Positions 8,285 to 17,526 of a DNA stretch of 64,000 nt are shown in pieces. Origin of the DNA: an uncultured Lachnospiraceae bacterium (GTDB lineage: Bacteria; Bacillota; Clostridia; Lachnospirales; Lachnospiraceae). Within the stretch, counting starts at the first letter, position 1, and each line of letters starts with the position of its first letter. The notes under the pieces were generated by a model that was not told the DNA's origin, made no database searches, and saw only the letters and a list, made by a program, of their open reading frames with translations. Where the stretch lies: the NCBI GenBank assembly GCA_944376125.1, contig CALWBQ010000055.1:1-64000 (forward strand), written 5' to 3'. The position numbers and the translations under genes are program-made.

Positions 8285-9520
8285 ATGGGACTAAATGAGA
8301 CGCCGTCGGCGGAGCGGGTGCACATCGGCTTTTTTGGAAAACGCAATGCAGGAAAGTCCAGCGTGGTCAATGCTGTGACCGGACAGAACCTGGCGGTTGT
8401 TTCCGAGGTAAAGGGAACGACCACTGACCCGGTTCAAAAATCAATGGAGCTTTTGCCTCTGGGTCCTGTGGTGGTGATCGACACCCCCGGTCTTGACGAC
8501 GAGGGGGAGCTGGGAAGCCTGAGGGTCAAGAAGAGCCGGGAAGTGTTAAACCGGGCAGACGCCGCTGTGCTGGTGGTAGACGGGACTCTGGGAATGAGCC
8601 AGGAAGACTGGGGAATTTTAAAGGAGATTCAGGAGAAGGAGATCCCCTTTGTCATTGCCTGGAATAAGGCAGACCTGGGGGGCCGGGATCCGGAGCAGGA
8701 GGATGGCCTGAAGGAACTGAAAGATTCTGGTCACCTGGTGGAGGTCAGCGCAGCTTCCCTGTCCGGAATTGGACTGCTGAAGGAGAGAATTGCTGCCCTG
8801 GCAAAAGGGGAGGAGAGCGGAAAGCGGATCATTGGAGATTTTCTGAATCCCAATGACGCGGCGGTACTGGTGGTGCCCATCGATAAGGCGGCTCCCAAGG
8901 GACGGCTGATTCTGCCCCAGCAGCAGACCATACGGGATATCCTGGAGGCCGGAGGGATTGCGGTCGTATCCAGGGAGACAGAGCTTGGGGAGGCGCTGAA
9001 AAGTCTGGCCAGGCCGCCGAAGGTGGTGATCACGGACAGCCAGGTATTTGACCGGGTTTCCAGGGAAACGCCGGAGGACATCCTGCTAACCTCGTTTTCT
9101 ATCCTGTTTGCCCGCTATAAAGGCAATTTGGCCCAGGCGGTCAAAGGAGTTACGGCTTTGAATAGCCTGAAGGATGGGGACAGGGTGCTGATCAGCGAGG
9201 GCTGCACCCACCATCGCCAGTGTAACGATATCGGAACTGTCAAACTGCCGGGATGGATCAGAAAATACACAGGGAAAGAACCGGAGTTCTGCTTTACCTC
9301 CGGGAGAGAGTTTCCTGATGATCTGACGCCATACCGGATGGTCGTCCACTGCGGCGGCTGCATGCTCAATGAGAGGGAAATGCGGTGGCGGCTGCGGTGC
9401 GCGGAGGATCAGGGAATCCCTATGACCAATTATGGAATTTTGATCGCATATGTAAATGGGATTCTGGAGAGAAGCGTGCAGATTTTTCCGGATATTGCGG
9501 AAATCCTGAAAAAGGGATGA
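8285..9520 (+). CDS. hydF: [FeFe] hydrogenase maturation GTPase HydF
   Basis: A 411-residue scaffold GTPase that receives the 2Fe subcluster made by HydE and HydG and delivers it to the hydrogenase. The P-loop GKRNAGKS spans residues 18-25, DTPGLDD is the G3 motif and NKAD the G4 motif. The C-terminal iron-sulfur site is visible as Cys307-x-His309 and HCGGC (355-359). It follows hydG by 68 bases, with AGGAGG before the ATG. It is the last gene of the operon, ahead of a strong hairpin at 9527. The structural hydrogenase gene lies 10 kb away at 19.6 kb. Confidence 0.96.
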   Translation: MGLNETPSAERVHIGFFGKRNAGKSSVVNAVTGQNLAVVSEVKGTTTDPVQKSMELLPLGPVVVIDTPGLDDEGELGSLRVKKSREVLNRADAAVLVVDGTLGMSQEDWGILKEIQEKEIPFVIAWNKADLGGRDPEQEDGLKELKDSGHLVEVSAASLSGIGLLKERIAALAKGEESGKRIIGDFLNPNDAAVLVVPIDKAAPKGRLILPQQQTIRDILEAGGIAVVSRETELGEALKSLARPPKVVITDSQVFDRVSRETPEDILLTSFSILFARYKGNLAQAVKGVTALNSLKDGDRVLISEGCTHHRQCNDIGTVKLPGWIRKYTGKEPEFCFTSGREFPDDLTPYRMVVHCGGCMLNEREMRWRLRCAEDQGIPMTNYGILIAYVNGILERSVQIFPDIAEILKKG

Positions 9521-9526
9521 CACAAA

Positions 9527-9562
9527 GAAGGACCTTGGCTTATCGGTGAACCAAGGTCCTTC
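9527..9562. terminator. Probable bidirectional terminator between hydF and the CcdA-TlpA gene
   Basis: A perfect 12-bp stem GAAGGACCTTGG/CCAAGGTCCTTC (9527-9538 with 9551-9562) lies between two converging genes. T-richness after the stem is only modest on both strands, so termination efficiency is uncertain. Confidence 0.65.
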
Positions 9563-9583
9563 GCTGTTCTCAGGCTGCGCTTT

Positions 9584-10918
9584 TTACTTCGTTTCGTCTG
9601 TCTGGCTCTGCCCCTCCATGGTCTGTTCTACAATCATATCCATGATGTCTCTCGTCATAGCTCCGGGCACATACCCGTAAACTTTCCCTTCATCGGTTAT
9701 CATAAATGTGGTGGGGAGAGCTGTGACGCCGTACTGGTAGGAGAGCATCCCAGTTTCATCCATAAGGACGGGGAATGTATATCCGTTTTCTTCCAGAAAA
9801 TCTGTGATGTATGCTACATCTCCCTCCTGCCCGATATTGGGGGAGACGACAGTTAAAACCGCCAGATCGCCGGCGTTTTCCTCCCAGTCCTCATACAGGC
9901 TCTGAATGTGCCCCAGTTCTGATTTGCAGGGAGGACACCAGGTGGCCCAGAAATTGAGGAAAACGGTCTTTCCTTTGTAATCAGAGAAGGCGTGGGTGAC
10001 ACCGTCCTGGTCAGCCAGGGTGAAATCCGGGGCATCCGGCAGTTCCCGCTCTTCCTGGGGAGAACCTTCTGAAGATTCCTGAGCAGAAGATGCAGGGGGC
10101 TCAGAAGATTCGGGGCTCTCCTCTTTGGTCTCGCCCGAAACGCTCGGAGTGTCTGCCTCGGTCTGGGATTCCAGGCCGGAAGCGGGGGATCCTGCGAGGT
10201 TGACAGAGAAGCTGTTCATCCAGCCGGTCACCATGAAAATGCCCATGGCGATCATCAGGACACCGCCTGCTTTGGCAGTGTACTGAACAATCCTGCGGTT
10301 TTTCTTAAAAAAGTTCAGGAGGCTGGTGGTAAACAGCCCTACCAGCAGGAAGGGAATACAGAAGCCGGCGGTATAGATTCCGATATAGAGAAAAGCCAGC
10401 CCGGCATCTGAAGAGCTTCCGGCCATCAGCAGGACGGAGGCAAGGGTGGGGCCGATGCATGGAGTCCAGGAGAAACTGAAAGTAAACCCCAGAATAAATG
10501 CGGCAAGAGGACCGGATCCGAACTTTCCTGGCTGAATAGAAAGCCGGTGTTCGCCGGCCAGGAAAGGAAGCCGGAAAACGCCTAATTGGTATAGTCCAAA
10601 CAGGATTACGATTGCTCCGCCGATCCGGGCGAACCAGATATGGTACTGGGAGAAAAACTGTCCCAGGGCACTGGCGCCAAGACCCAGGAGAAAAAAGGTA
10701 AAACCGATTCCGGCGACGAAGAACAGGGTGTTGACCATGACTTTGCCTCTGCGCAAGCCTGGCTGACGGCCATCTTCGGAATCAGAACTGCCTGCCCCGC
10801 CGGACAGGTAGCCCAGATAGAGGGGAAGCAGAGGCAGTACGCAGGGGGAAAGAAAACTCAGGATCCCCTGAAGAAAGACGGTAAGCGCCGAGAGATTGAA
10901 TTCGAGCTGAAATCCCAT
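9584..10918 (-). CDS. CcdA-like transmembrane redox protein fused to a TlpA-like thioredoxin
   Basis: A 444-residue membrane protein. The first 230 residues form a DsbD/CcdA-type domain with about six membrane segments and the paired-Cys motifs SFLSPCVLPLLPLYLG near residue 25 and WTPCIGP near 150. A Ser/Glu/Pro-rich linker (about 245-290) leads to a C-terminal redoxin domain with the active site WCPPC near residue 333. By family knowledge it moves electrons from cytoplasmic thioredoxin through the membrane to the outer thioredoxin domain, keeping extracytoplasmic thiols reduced. The fusion puts donor and acceptor in one chain. No cytochrome c genes are nearby, so cytochrome assembly is not implied. 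It follows the GntR gene by 37 bases on the same strand. Confidence 0.88.
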   Translation of the reverse strand: MGFQLEFNLSALTVFLQGILSFLSPCVLPLLPLYLGYLSGGAGSSDSEDGRQPGLRRGKVMVNTLFFVAGIGFTFFLLGLGASALGQFFSQYHIWFARIGGAIVILFGLYQLGVFRLPFLAGEHRLSIQPGKFGSGPLAAFILGFTFSFSWTPCIGPTLASVLLMAGSSSDAGLAFLYIGIYTAGFCIPFLLVGLFTTSLLNFFKKNRRIVQYTAKAGGVLMIAMGIFMVTGWMNSFSVNLAGSPASGLESQTEADTPSVSGETKEESPESSEPPASSAQESSEGSPQEERELPDAPDFTLADQDGVTHAFSDYKGKTVFLNFWATWCPPCKSELGHIQSLYEDWEENAGDLAVLTVVSPNIGQEGDVAYITDFLEENGYTFPVLMDETGMLSYQYGVTALPTTFMITDEGKVYGYVPGAMTRDIMDMIVEQTMEGQSQTDETK

Positions 10919-10955
10919 AAACGAAAAAAGTTCCTTTCTCTTGGATATTAAACTG

Positions 10956-11684
10956 TCATAATTCGATATTGTAATCGATCATATCGTTGTAGAGCTTTTT
11001 ACATTCTTCAAAGTCGTGGCTGCGCAGAGCATTGAGAATAGCGCGGTGGCGGAAGTCGCCGACGAACAGGGAGACCCCCTTTTCCGTCCAGCCCTCGATC
11101 CTTTTTTTCAATGTCAGATAGATGTATTTTTCCAGAGTTCCCCGGGCCATGGCAAAGCAGTAGCTGTACAGGGTATTGTGGGACATCTGACAGATCTGCT
11201 CGTGGAAATCGGTATCGTATTTGGTGAGGATCTTGAGCTTTTCCTCGTCCACAGGCAGGTAGGTGTTCATTTTGATATCCTCGTACTCGGTGCAGATCGA
11301 ATCTAATTTTGCAAAATCCTCCTCTGTAGCCCGCTCAATGGCCAGGCGGGCACATTCCAGTTCAATGAGCTGACGGAATTCACAGATATCATCCATCAGC
11401 TTGGGGTTAGTGAAAAGGTCGCCGACGGCATGGATGTAGTCGATAAACTGAAAGTTCTTGACGTACGTTCCATCCCCCACCTTGGTTTCCACCAGCCCAA
11501 TGGCATTCAGGCGCTGCAGCGCCATGCGCACCGTCAGGCGGTTGACTCCGTAGAGAGATGACAGCTCCATCTCAGAGGGCAGTTTTTCCCCCGCTTTCCA
11601 TTGCTTTGACACAATGTTTTCCCGCATATTCTGATAGACCTGATCACTGGCCGTTTTCTTTTCGATCTTTTTGATGGTAGGCAT
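10956..11684 (-). CDS. GntR-family (FadR subfamily) transcriptional regulator
   Basis: A 242-residue regulator with an N-terminal winged helix-turn-helix (about 10-75; AGEKLPSEMELSSLYGVNRLTVRMALQRL) and a C-terminal FCD ligand-binding domain. The FCD part keeps metal-site residues seen in the family, including TDFHEQI near residue 158 and FRHRAIL near 213. It is divergent from the GntP permease and dehydratase genes and probably controls them in response to a sugar acid or its breakdown product. Half-sites AATTGCAC and GTGCAATT in the shared intergenic region are candidate operators. It may be co-transcribed with the CcdA-TlpA gene, although the functions do not obviously match. Confidence 0.88.
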   Translation of the reverse strand: MPTIKKIEKKTASDQVYQNMRENIVSKQWKAGEKLPSEMELSSLYGVNRLTVRMALQRLNAIGLVETKVGDGTYVKNFQFIDYIHAVGDLFTNPKLMDDICEFRQLIELECARLAIERATEEDFAKLDSICTEYEDIKMNTYLPVDEEKLKILTKYDTDFHEQICQMSHNTLYSYCFAMARGTLEKYIYLTLKKRIEGWTEKGVSLFVGDFRHRAILNALRSHDFEECKKLYNDMIDYNIEL

Positions 11685-11789
11685 AAGAAATCTCCATCCT
11701 TTTTTTCCATTTTAGTGTTTTTATTATATCAGGTTTGGTGAAAATAGACAAACTTTTTCCAGTTTTTTCTATGGTTTCGGAGAAAGTAA

Positions 11790-11837
11790 AATTGCACGAG
11801 AAATACTATTGACAGACAAAGAAATTTGTGCAATTAT
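11790..11837 (+). promoter_or_regulatory. Promoter and candidate GntR operator for the permease operon
   Basis: TTGACA (11809-11814) and AATTAT (11832-11837) are 17 bases apart. Inverted half-sites AATTGCAC (11790-11797) and GTGCAATT (11828-11835) flank the -35 box and overlap the -10 box. A perfect 7-bp hairpin ATCAGGC/GCCTGAT (11848-11854 with 11864-11870) follows in the leader. Confidence 0.55.
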
Positions 11838-11921
11838 TTACTTATAAATCAGGCGAACAGGTTGCCTGATAGCTAAGCGGCCGCGAAACACAAAAACTGC
11901 ATATGTAAAGGAGGAGGAAAC

Positions 11922-13244
11922 GTGCTTCTGTTTTGGTTTATTGTATCTATCGTACTATTGATCGTGATGATTTCAAAGCTGAAGATCCATGCCTTTATCA
12001 GTCTGCTGACCATAGCACTGTTCTTTGGCATCTGTGCGGGGATCCCCATGAGTGAACTGCCGACGCTGATTGCAGAAGGCTTTGGCGGGACAATGACCAG
12101 TATCGGTATCGTAATTGTCTGCGGAGTTGTCATCGGCACTTTTCTGGAGTACACGGGAGGGGCTCAGAAAATAGCCGATGCCATTCTGAAGCTGATCGGT
12201 ATCAAGCGCGCTACCTATGCGACAGCCGTTACTGGTGCATTTGTTTCTATCCCGGTGTTCTGTGATTCCGGCTTCGTTATTCTGAACCCTATTATCAAGG
12301 GGCTGTCGCGCAGAGGAGGCATTCCCTACGCTTCCCTGGTTGTAGCGCTGATGGCCGGACTTCTGTGTACCCATTCCTTTGTACCGCCGACGCCGGGGCC
12401 GGTTGCGGCGGCTGGATTGTATGGGGCAGAGATCGGACAGGTTATGTTTTATGGATTGATTGTATCAGTTCCGGTTGTAATCGTGTGCTCGATCTGGGCG
12501 AATTCCCGCTTCGTAAAAGGCGCGTTTCCGGACGTAGCGCCTGTCAGCGACCTGGATGCCCAGCAGGAGAAAGAATTTGAGGAGGTTGTGGAGCATGCGC
12601 CGTCCACACTGAAGTCCTTTATTCCCATTCTGCTTCCGATTATCACCATTATTTTAAAGTCCTTCTTTGGGGACGCTGACGGCAATATCATTCAGAAGGT
12701 TCTGGATTTTATCGGAACACCGTGGGTAGCGCTTTTGATCGGCACTGCTATCTGCTTCCTGCTTCCGACAAAGCTGAATGAAACTGTAACAAACCACTGG
12801 GTGGCGAAATCTCTGGAAGGCGCCGCTGAGATCATGTGCATCACTGCGGCGGCAGGCGGATTTGCAAAGGTTCTTCAGGCCACAACCATCGGAGATACTC
12901 TGACTGGCCTGGTTTTAAATGCAGGGCTTCCGGCAGTGTTTGTTCCGTACCTGATGGCTGCTTTGATCAACCTTGCCCAGGGCTCCGCCACGGTCGCCCT
13001 CACTACGGTGGGCGGCATCCTGGCTCCTATGCTTCCAGCTCTGGGGCTTCATCCGGTTATCGCGACTCTGGCGACGGCTGCAGGCTCCCTGTCTTTCTGC
13101 CACACCAATTCTTCTTATTTCTGGTGTGTAACAAAACTGGGGAATCTGAAATTGAACCAGAGTTATCGGCTGATCACCCTGACCTCGGTGATGATGGGGG
13201 TTACGGCGATGGTTGCGATCTGTATCTTGAATATGTTCTTCTGA
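11922..13244 (+). CDS. GntP-family (gluconate:H+ symporter-like) permease
   Basis: A 440-residue integral membrane transporter with about 12 hydrophobic segments. It shows GntP-family features such as GAFVSIPVFCDSGFVIL near residue 110, LLCTHSFVPPTPGPVAAA near 145, and a Ser/Thr-rich C-terminal segment ending SLSFCHTNSSYFWCV. GntP relatives import gluconate, galactonate, fructuronate or glycerate with protons. The neighbouring enolase-superfamily dehydratase points to an aldonate substrate. The start is a GTG at 11922 behind a strong AAGGAGGAGG. The GntR regulator is divergent, and the dehydratase follows 75 bases downstream in the same operon. Confidence 0.88.
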   Translation: MLLFWFIVSIVLLIVMISKLKIHAFISLLTIALFFGICAGIPMSELPTLIAEGFGGTMTSIGIVIVCGVVIGTFLEYTGGAQKIADAILKLIGIKRATYATAVTGAFVSIPVFCDSGFVILNPIIKGLSRRGGIPYASLVVALMAGLLCTHSFVPPTPGPVAAAGLYGAEIGQVMFYGLIVSVPVVIVCSIWANSRFVKGAFPDVAPVSDLDAQQEKEFEEVVEHAPSTLKSFIPILLPIITIILKSFFGDADGNIIQKVLDFIGTPWVALLIGTAICFLLPTKLNETVTNHWVAKSLEGAAEIMCITAAAGGFAKVLQATTIGDTLTGLVLNAGLPAVFVPYLMAALINLAQGSATVALTTVGGILAPMLPALGLHPVIATLATAAGSLSFCHTNSSYFWCVTKLGNLKLNQSYRLITLTSVMMGVTAMVAICILNMFF

Positions 13245-13319
13245 CGGCGGCGTCAGAAAAAATGTTTGCGGCCATGTGAGAATACATGGTTAAAAATAAA
13301 AGGGAGAAAGGAGTTTTTT

Positions 13320-14519
13320 ATGAAGATTACCAGCATTGACATTATTAAGGCATTTAAAACCCCGTCCGTGGCGGCGGAAGTAGCGGTAGGAAATGTACCG
13401 TGGCATCCGGTATTTGTCCGTATCAATACGGATGAAGGAATCTGCGGCTACGGTGAGATCGGCGTCGCCTACGGCAATGCCCAGACAGCCGGGTTTGGCA
13501 TGGGTGTAGATTTCGCTAAATGCATTATCGGTTTAGATCCCATGAAGAATGAAGATATCTGGAACAGACTGCACCGTCTGACATTCTGGGGCATGGGTAA
13601 CGGCGGCGTGATTATGGCAGGTATCTCCGGAATTGATATTGCGCTTTGGGATATCCGGGGAAAAGCGCTGAATGCACCGGTGTACCAGCTTATGGGAGGC
13701 AAGACCAACAGCAAGCTGCGGGCGTACGCCAGCCAGCTTCAGTTTGACTGGGGAAAAGTCAGCCATTCTCTGGCAAAGCCTGAAGAGTACGCAGAGGCTA
13801 TGAAAAAAGCCATGGCAGACGGCTTTGACTGTGTGAAGGTGGACCCGGTAGGATTCGATGAAAACGGCGTCTGGATGGGACGCAGCAGCAGAGGGATCCT
13901 CCAGCGTGATCAGCTGCAGCTGGCGGTTGACCGTGTGGCAGCTATGAGAGAGGTGGGCCCCGATGTTGATATCATCATTGAACTTCATGCTCTGACCGAT
14001 GCGACCACATCTGTTCAGCTTGGCCGGGAGCTTCAGAAACTGAACTGCTTCTATTATGAGGAACCGACCCAGCCGCTGAATCCGAACCTGTTCCGGGAGA
14101 TCAGCAGCAAAATCGAGATCCCGGTGGCGACAGGTGAGAGAGTCTACACCAGATGGGGATACCGTCAGTTCTTTGAGGATCATTCCATCGGAATCATCCA
14201 GCCTGATTTGTGCAATACCGGCGGCCTGACAGAAGGAAAGAAGATCTGTGACATGGCTCACGTGTATGATATCGGTGTTCAGGTACACTGCTGCGGCGGC
14301 CCGATCTCCGCGGCTGCAGCCCTTCAGTTGGAGGCAGTGATCCCTAACTTTGTCATCCACGAGCTTCATGCGTCTGCACTGATTGAAGACAACATCCGCC
14401 TGTGCAAGTATGACTATGTGGCAAAGGACGGATATTTTGAGGTGCCGGACCGCCCAGGCATCGGACAGGAACTGACAGAGGAAGCTCTGGAAAATGCGGA
14501 GATCGTAACTGTGAAATAA
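13320..14519 (+). CDS. Mandelate racemase/muconate lactonizing enzyme-family sugar acid dehydratase
   Basis: A 399-residue enolase-superfamily enzyme. Probable Mg2+ ligands are in IIELHA (near 223), YYEEP (near 248) and TGERVYTRWGY (near 275). A catalytic His is expected in QVHCCGGP near residue 321, and a Lys is present in CVKVDP near 180. The tail (IIQPDLCNTGGLTE, then HCCGGPIS) resembles galactonate and mannonate dehydratases, so it most likely dehydrates an aldonate to a 2-keto-3-deoxy sugar acid. The exact substrate cannot be read from sequence. The ATG at 13320 follows GAAAGGAG. No KDG kinase or aldolase is nearby, so the rest of the pathway must lie elsewhere. Confidence 0.87.
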   Translation: MKITSIDIIKAFKTPSVAAEVAVGNVPWHPVFVRINTDEGICGYGEIGVAYGNAQTAGFGMGVDFAKCIIGLDPMKNEDIWNRLHRLTFWGMGNGGVIMAGISGIDIALWDIRGKALNAPVYQLMGGKTNSKLRAYASQLQFDWGKVSHSLAKPEEYAEAMKKAMADGFDCVKVDPVGFDENGVWMGRSSRGILQRDQLQLAVDRVAAMREVGPDVDIIIELHALTDATTSVQLGRELQKLNCFYYEEPTQPLNPNLFREISSKIEIPVATGERVYTRWGYRQFFEDHSIGIIQPDLCNTGGLTEGKKICDMAHVYDIGVQVHCCGGPISAAAALQLEAVIPNFVIHELHASALIEDNIRLCKYDYVAKDGYFEVPDRPGIGQELTEEALENAEIVTVK

Positions 14520-14544
14520 GACGAGAGCAATACGTTATCGCCAG

Positions 14545-14572
14545 AAAAGGCAGGCTTTGCGGCCTGCCTTTT
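14545..14572 (+). terminator. Intrinsic terminator of the permease-dehydratase operon
   Basis: A perfect 11-bp stem AAAAGGCAGGC/GCCTGCCTTTT with a 6-base loop lies 25 bases after the dehydratase stop codon. The terminal T run is short. Confidence 0.8.
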
Positions 14573-14696
14573 CAAGTTCTGGAAAGTGTGGTACAATGTT
14601 CGGGAGGCAATGAGCAGTGCGCCCAAAGATAGCAGGCGTCTGCGTTCACCGCAGAAATCCGGGTTTTCACTCATAATTAAGAAGGAGGGAATTGCT

Positions 14697-15041
14697 ATGC
14701 CGTTTATTAATTCAAAAGTATCGGTTAAATTAAGCGAAAAACAGAAAGAAACCATGAAAGCGCGCTTGGGGGAGGCGATCTGCGCGATCCCAGGAAAGTC
14801 GGAAAGCTGGCTGATGGTAGGCTTTGAGGATGAATATACTCTGTATTTTAAAGGCAACCAGGACGGTCCGACAGCTTTTGTGGAGGTAAAAATCTACGGG
14901 AAGGCTTCTGCGGGAGATTACGACCGCCTTACCGGTATTTTGTCTCAGATTTTTAAGGAGGAGGCTGGCATCAGCCCCGACCGCCTTTATGTCACTTACC
15001 AGGAGATTGCCAACTGGGGATGGAACGGCTCTAACTTTTAG
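14697..15041 (+). CDS. Tautomerase-superfamily protein (MIF-like)
   Basis: A 114-residue protein beginning MPFINSKVSVKLSEKQK. The N-terminal Pro after Met removal is the catalytic base of tautomerases. Overall length and the ending NWGWNGSNF resemble the macrophage migration inhibitory factor family, whose bacterial members act on phenylpyruvate or similar keto acids in vitro. The physiological substrate is unknown. The ATG at 14697 is chosen because it yields Pro2 and follows AAGGAGG (14682-14688). A TACAAT -10 box at 14592-14597 may start the transcript, and a terminator follows, so the gene seems to stand alone. Confidence 0.82.
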   Translation: MPFINSKVSVKLSEKQKETMKARLGEAICAIPGKSESWLMVGFEDEYTLYFKGNQDGPTAFVEVKIYGKASAGDYDRLTGILSQIFKEEAGISPDRLYVTYQEIANWGWNGSNF

Positions 15042-15069
15042 AGCTGTTATATTTGGAAGAAATGGATGG

Positions 15070-15104
15070 GGAGATTCCGCCGACGAGACGGCATCTCCTT
15101 TTTT
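15070..15104 (+). terminator. Intrinsic terminator after the tautomerase gene
   Basis: The outer stem GGAGAT/ATCTCC (15070-15075 with 15093-15098) extends inward through GCCG/CGGC pairing and is followed by six T. Confidence 0.8.
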
Positions 15105-15141
15105 GGTGGATATTTTACGGTTCTGCTGTTCCGTTTCCTTC

Positions 15142-15170
15142 TTGCCACAGAAACGAAAATATGGTACACT
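15142..15170 (+). promoter_or_regulatory. Promoter of nrdAB
   Basis: TTGCCA (15142-15147), a 17-base spacer and TACACT (15165-15170). The -10 lies in a small palindrome GGTACACTGTACC. I see no NrdR box pair like the one before nrdD. Confidence 0.6.
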
Positions 15171-15222
15171 GTACCGTGCACGCCCAAGATATGGCATTAA
15201 AATGAAAGAGGAAATACAAGAT

Positions 15223-17466
15223 ATGGTAAAATATAGGAAAGCGTTTTTAGAGAAAACAGAAATTCAGGAATGTCTGGAGAAAATTCGTCGGGATTTTCCG
15301 GAGGAGGTGTATTCGGAAGAGCGCCTGCTGGAAAGATTTGACAGCTTTTTGAAGCCCGGGATCGACGAGGGGGAAATGCTGGAAGCCCTGATCAAAGCGG
15401 CTGTGGAATTGACTGATAAGGAAGCACCCAAGTGGGAATTTATTGCGGCCAGACTCTTGTACTGTCAGTTTGACGGCTTGGTCAAGAAAAATATGAGAGA
15501 GCGGGGAATTCAGGACTTCTGCGGCAAGATCCGCTATCTGACAGAGAAGGGGCTCTACGGTTCCTATATTTTAGAAGGGTATTCGGAGGAAGAACTGGCG
15601 GAGGCCGCCAGTTTTATGGAGGAGAGCCGAAATGAGCTTTTTACGTATTCCGGGCTGGACTTGCTGCTTGGCCGGTATGTGATCCACGGCTATGGCGGGG
15701 AAGCTCTGGAGACGCCCCAGGAGATGTACCTGGGCATTGCCCTCCATCTGGCGCTGAAGGAAAAAAAGGAAGGACGGATGGCCTGGGTGCGGAGATTTTA
15801 TGACATGCTCAGCAAAATGGAAGTGACCATGGCAACCCCCACCCTGTCCAACGCCAGAAAGCCTTTTCATCAGTTGTCAAGCTGCTTTATTGATACTGTT
15901 CCGGACAGCCTGGAGGGGATTTACCGAAGTATTGACAATTTTGCCATGGTCAGCAAGTTTGGCGGAGGCATGGGTCTGTACTTTGGAAAGGTCAGAGCAG
16001 CCGGCAGCAGCATCCGGGGATTTGCTGGGGCAGCAGGAGGAGTGATCCGGTGGATTCGCCTGGTCAATGATACGGCTGTGGCTGTGGATCAGTTGGGAAT
16101 GAGACAGGGGGCTGTGGCTGTGTATCTGGATGCATGGCACAGAGATCTTCCAGAATTTCTCCAGCTGCGAACCAACAATGGCGATGACCGGATGAAAGCC
16201 CATGATGTCTTTCCAGCAGTCTGCTATCCGGATCTGTTTTGGAAAATGGCTAAGGAAGATCTGAACCAGGAGTGGCATATGATGTGTCCCCATGAGATTC
16301 TCACTGTGAAAGGCTACTGCCTGGAAGATTATTATGGGGAAGAATGGGAAAAGCGGTATCTGGACTGTGTTCAGGATGAGCGGATCTCAAAGAGAAGCAT
16401 TGTGCTGAAAGATATCGTTCGTCTGATTTTAAAGTCTGCCGTGGAGACGGGGACGCCGTTTACCTTTAACCGGGACACAGTCAACCGCATGAACCCCAAC
16501 AGCCACAAGGGAATCATATACTGCTCCAATCTGTGCACAGAGATTGCACAAAATATGGCGCCCATGGAGACAAAGCAGGTAGAGATCCGGGAGGAAGGCG
16601 GCGATACAGTTGTTGTCACCTCCGTCACGGCTGGAGATTTTGTGGTCTGTAATCTGGCGAGCCTCTGTCTGGGGAATATCCCGGTGCAGGATGACGCCGC
16701 CGTCATGGAGATTGTGGAGAGCGCCGTGAGGGCATTGGACAATGTGATTGATCTGAATTTTTATCCGGTTCCTTATGCCGGGATTACCAACCAGCGCTAC
16801 CGCAGCGTTGGCCTGGGCGTCAGCGGATACCATCATATGCTGGCGAAGAACGGCATCCACTGGGAGGCGGAGGAACATCTGGAATTTGCAGACAAGGTTT
16901 TTGAGAGAATCAATTTTGCCGCCATCACGGCCAGCACAGAGCTGGCCAGAGAGAAGGGCAGCTACCAATATTTTGAAGGAAGTCAGTGGCAGACTGGGGA
17001 ATATTTTGAAAAACGGAATTATACCGGGGAAAAATGGGATCAACTCAGAGAAAAGGTAAAGGCCCAGGGAATGCGGAATGCGTACCTGATGGCCGTAGCC
17101 CCTACCAGCAGCACCAGCATCCTGGCCGGAACTACAGCGGGTCTTGACCCGGTAATGAAGAAATACTTTTTGGAAGAGAAGAAACATGCGATTCTTCCCA
17201 GAGTAGCGCCGGAATTAACCCCCAAGACGTACTGGCTTTATAAGGAAGCCCATCTTTTGGATCAGCACTGGACTGTCCGGGCGGCCGGAGTGCGTCAGCG
17301 CCATATTGACCAGGCCCAGAGCGTCAATCTCTACATTACCAATAACTACACTATGCGCCAGGTACTTTCCCTGTACATTGATGCCTGGGAGCAGGGGGTG
17401 AAGACCCTTTATTATATCCGCAGCAAGTCGCTGGAGGTGGAAGAATGTGAGAGCTGTTCGGCATGA
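15223..17466 (+). CDS. nrdA: Class I ribonucleoside-diphosphate reductase, alpha subunit
   Basis: The 747-residue catalytic subunit of oxygen-dependent RNR, reducing NDPs to dNDPs in the cytoplasm with the NrdB radical subunit. Active-site Cys residues fall in LSSCFIDT (near 215), SNLCTE (near 430) and CNLASL (near 465). The radical-transfer Tyr pair is in LYYIRSKS near the C-terminus, and the chain ends in a CESCSA tail with two redox Cys. There is no obvious N-terminal ATP cone, so overall activity control may be missing. Two in-frame starts are possible. The ATG at 15223 is chosen because GAGG lies about 12 bases upstream, while the ATG at 15202 lacks a binding site. No NrdI gene is adjacent. 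Confidence 0.93.
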   Translation: MVKYRKAFLEKTEIQECLEKIRRDFPEEVYSEERLLERFDSFLKPGIDEGEMLEALIKAAVELTDKEAPKWEFIAARLLYCQFDGLVKKNMRERGIQDFCGKIRYLTEKGLYGSYILEGYSEEELAEAASFMEESRNELFTYSGLDLLLGRYVIHGYGGEALETPQEMYLGIALHLALKEKKEGRMAWVRRFYDMLSKMEVTMATPTLSNARKPFHQLSSCFIDTVPDSLEGIYRSIDNFAMVSKFGGGMGLYFGKVRAAGSSIRGFAGAAGGVIRWIRLVNDTAVAVDQLGMRQGAVAVYLDAWHRDLPEFLQLRTNNGDDRMKAHDVFPAVCYPDLFWKMAKEDLNQEWHMMCPHEILTVKGYCLEDYYGEEWEKRYLDCVQDERISKRSIVLKDIVRLILKSAVETGTPFTFNRDTVNRMNPNSHKGIIYCSNLCTEIAQNMAPMETKQVEIREEGGDTVVVTSVTAGDFVVCNLASLCLGNIPVQDDAAVMEIVESAVRALDNVIDLNFYPVPYAGITNQRYRSVGLGVSGYHHMLAKNGIHWEAEEHLEFADKVFERINFAAITASTELAREKGSYQYFEGSQWQTGEYFEKRNYTGEKWDQLREKVKAQGMRNAYLMAVAPTSSTSILAGTTAGLDPVMKKYFLEEKKHAILPRVAPELTPKTYWLYKEAHLLDQHWTVRAAGVRQRHIDQAQSVNLYITNNYTMRQVLSLYIDAWEQGVKTLYYIRSKSLEVEECESCSA

Positions 17467-17526
17467 CGATCAAGCTGTACATGGCAGGAGAACCCACAGC
17501 GCAGAAAAACAGAAAAGAGGAATGAT

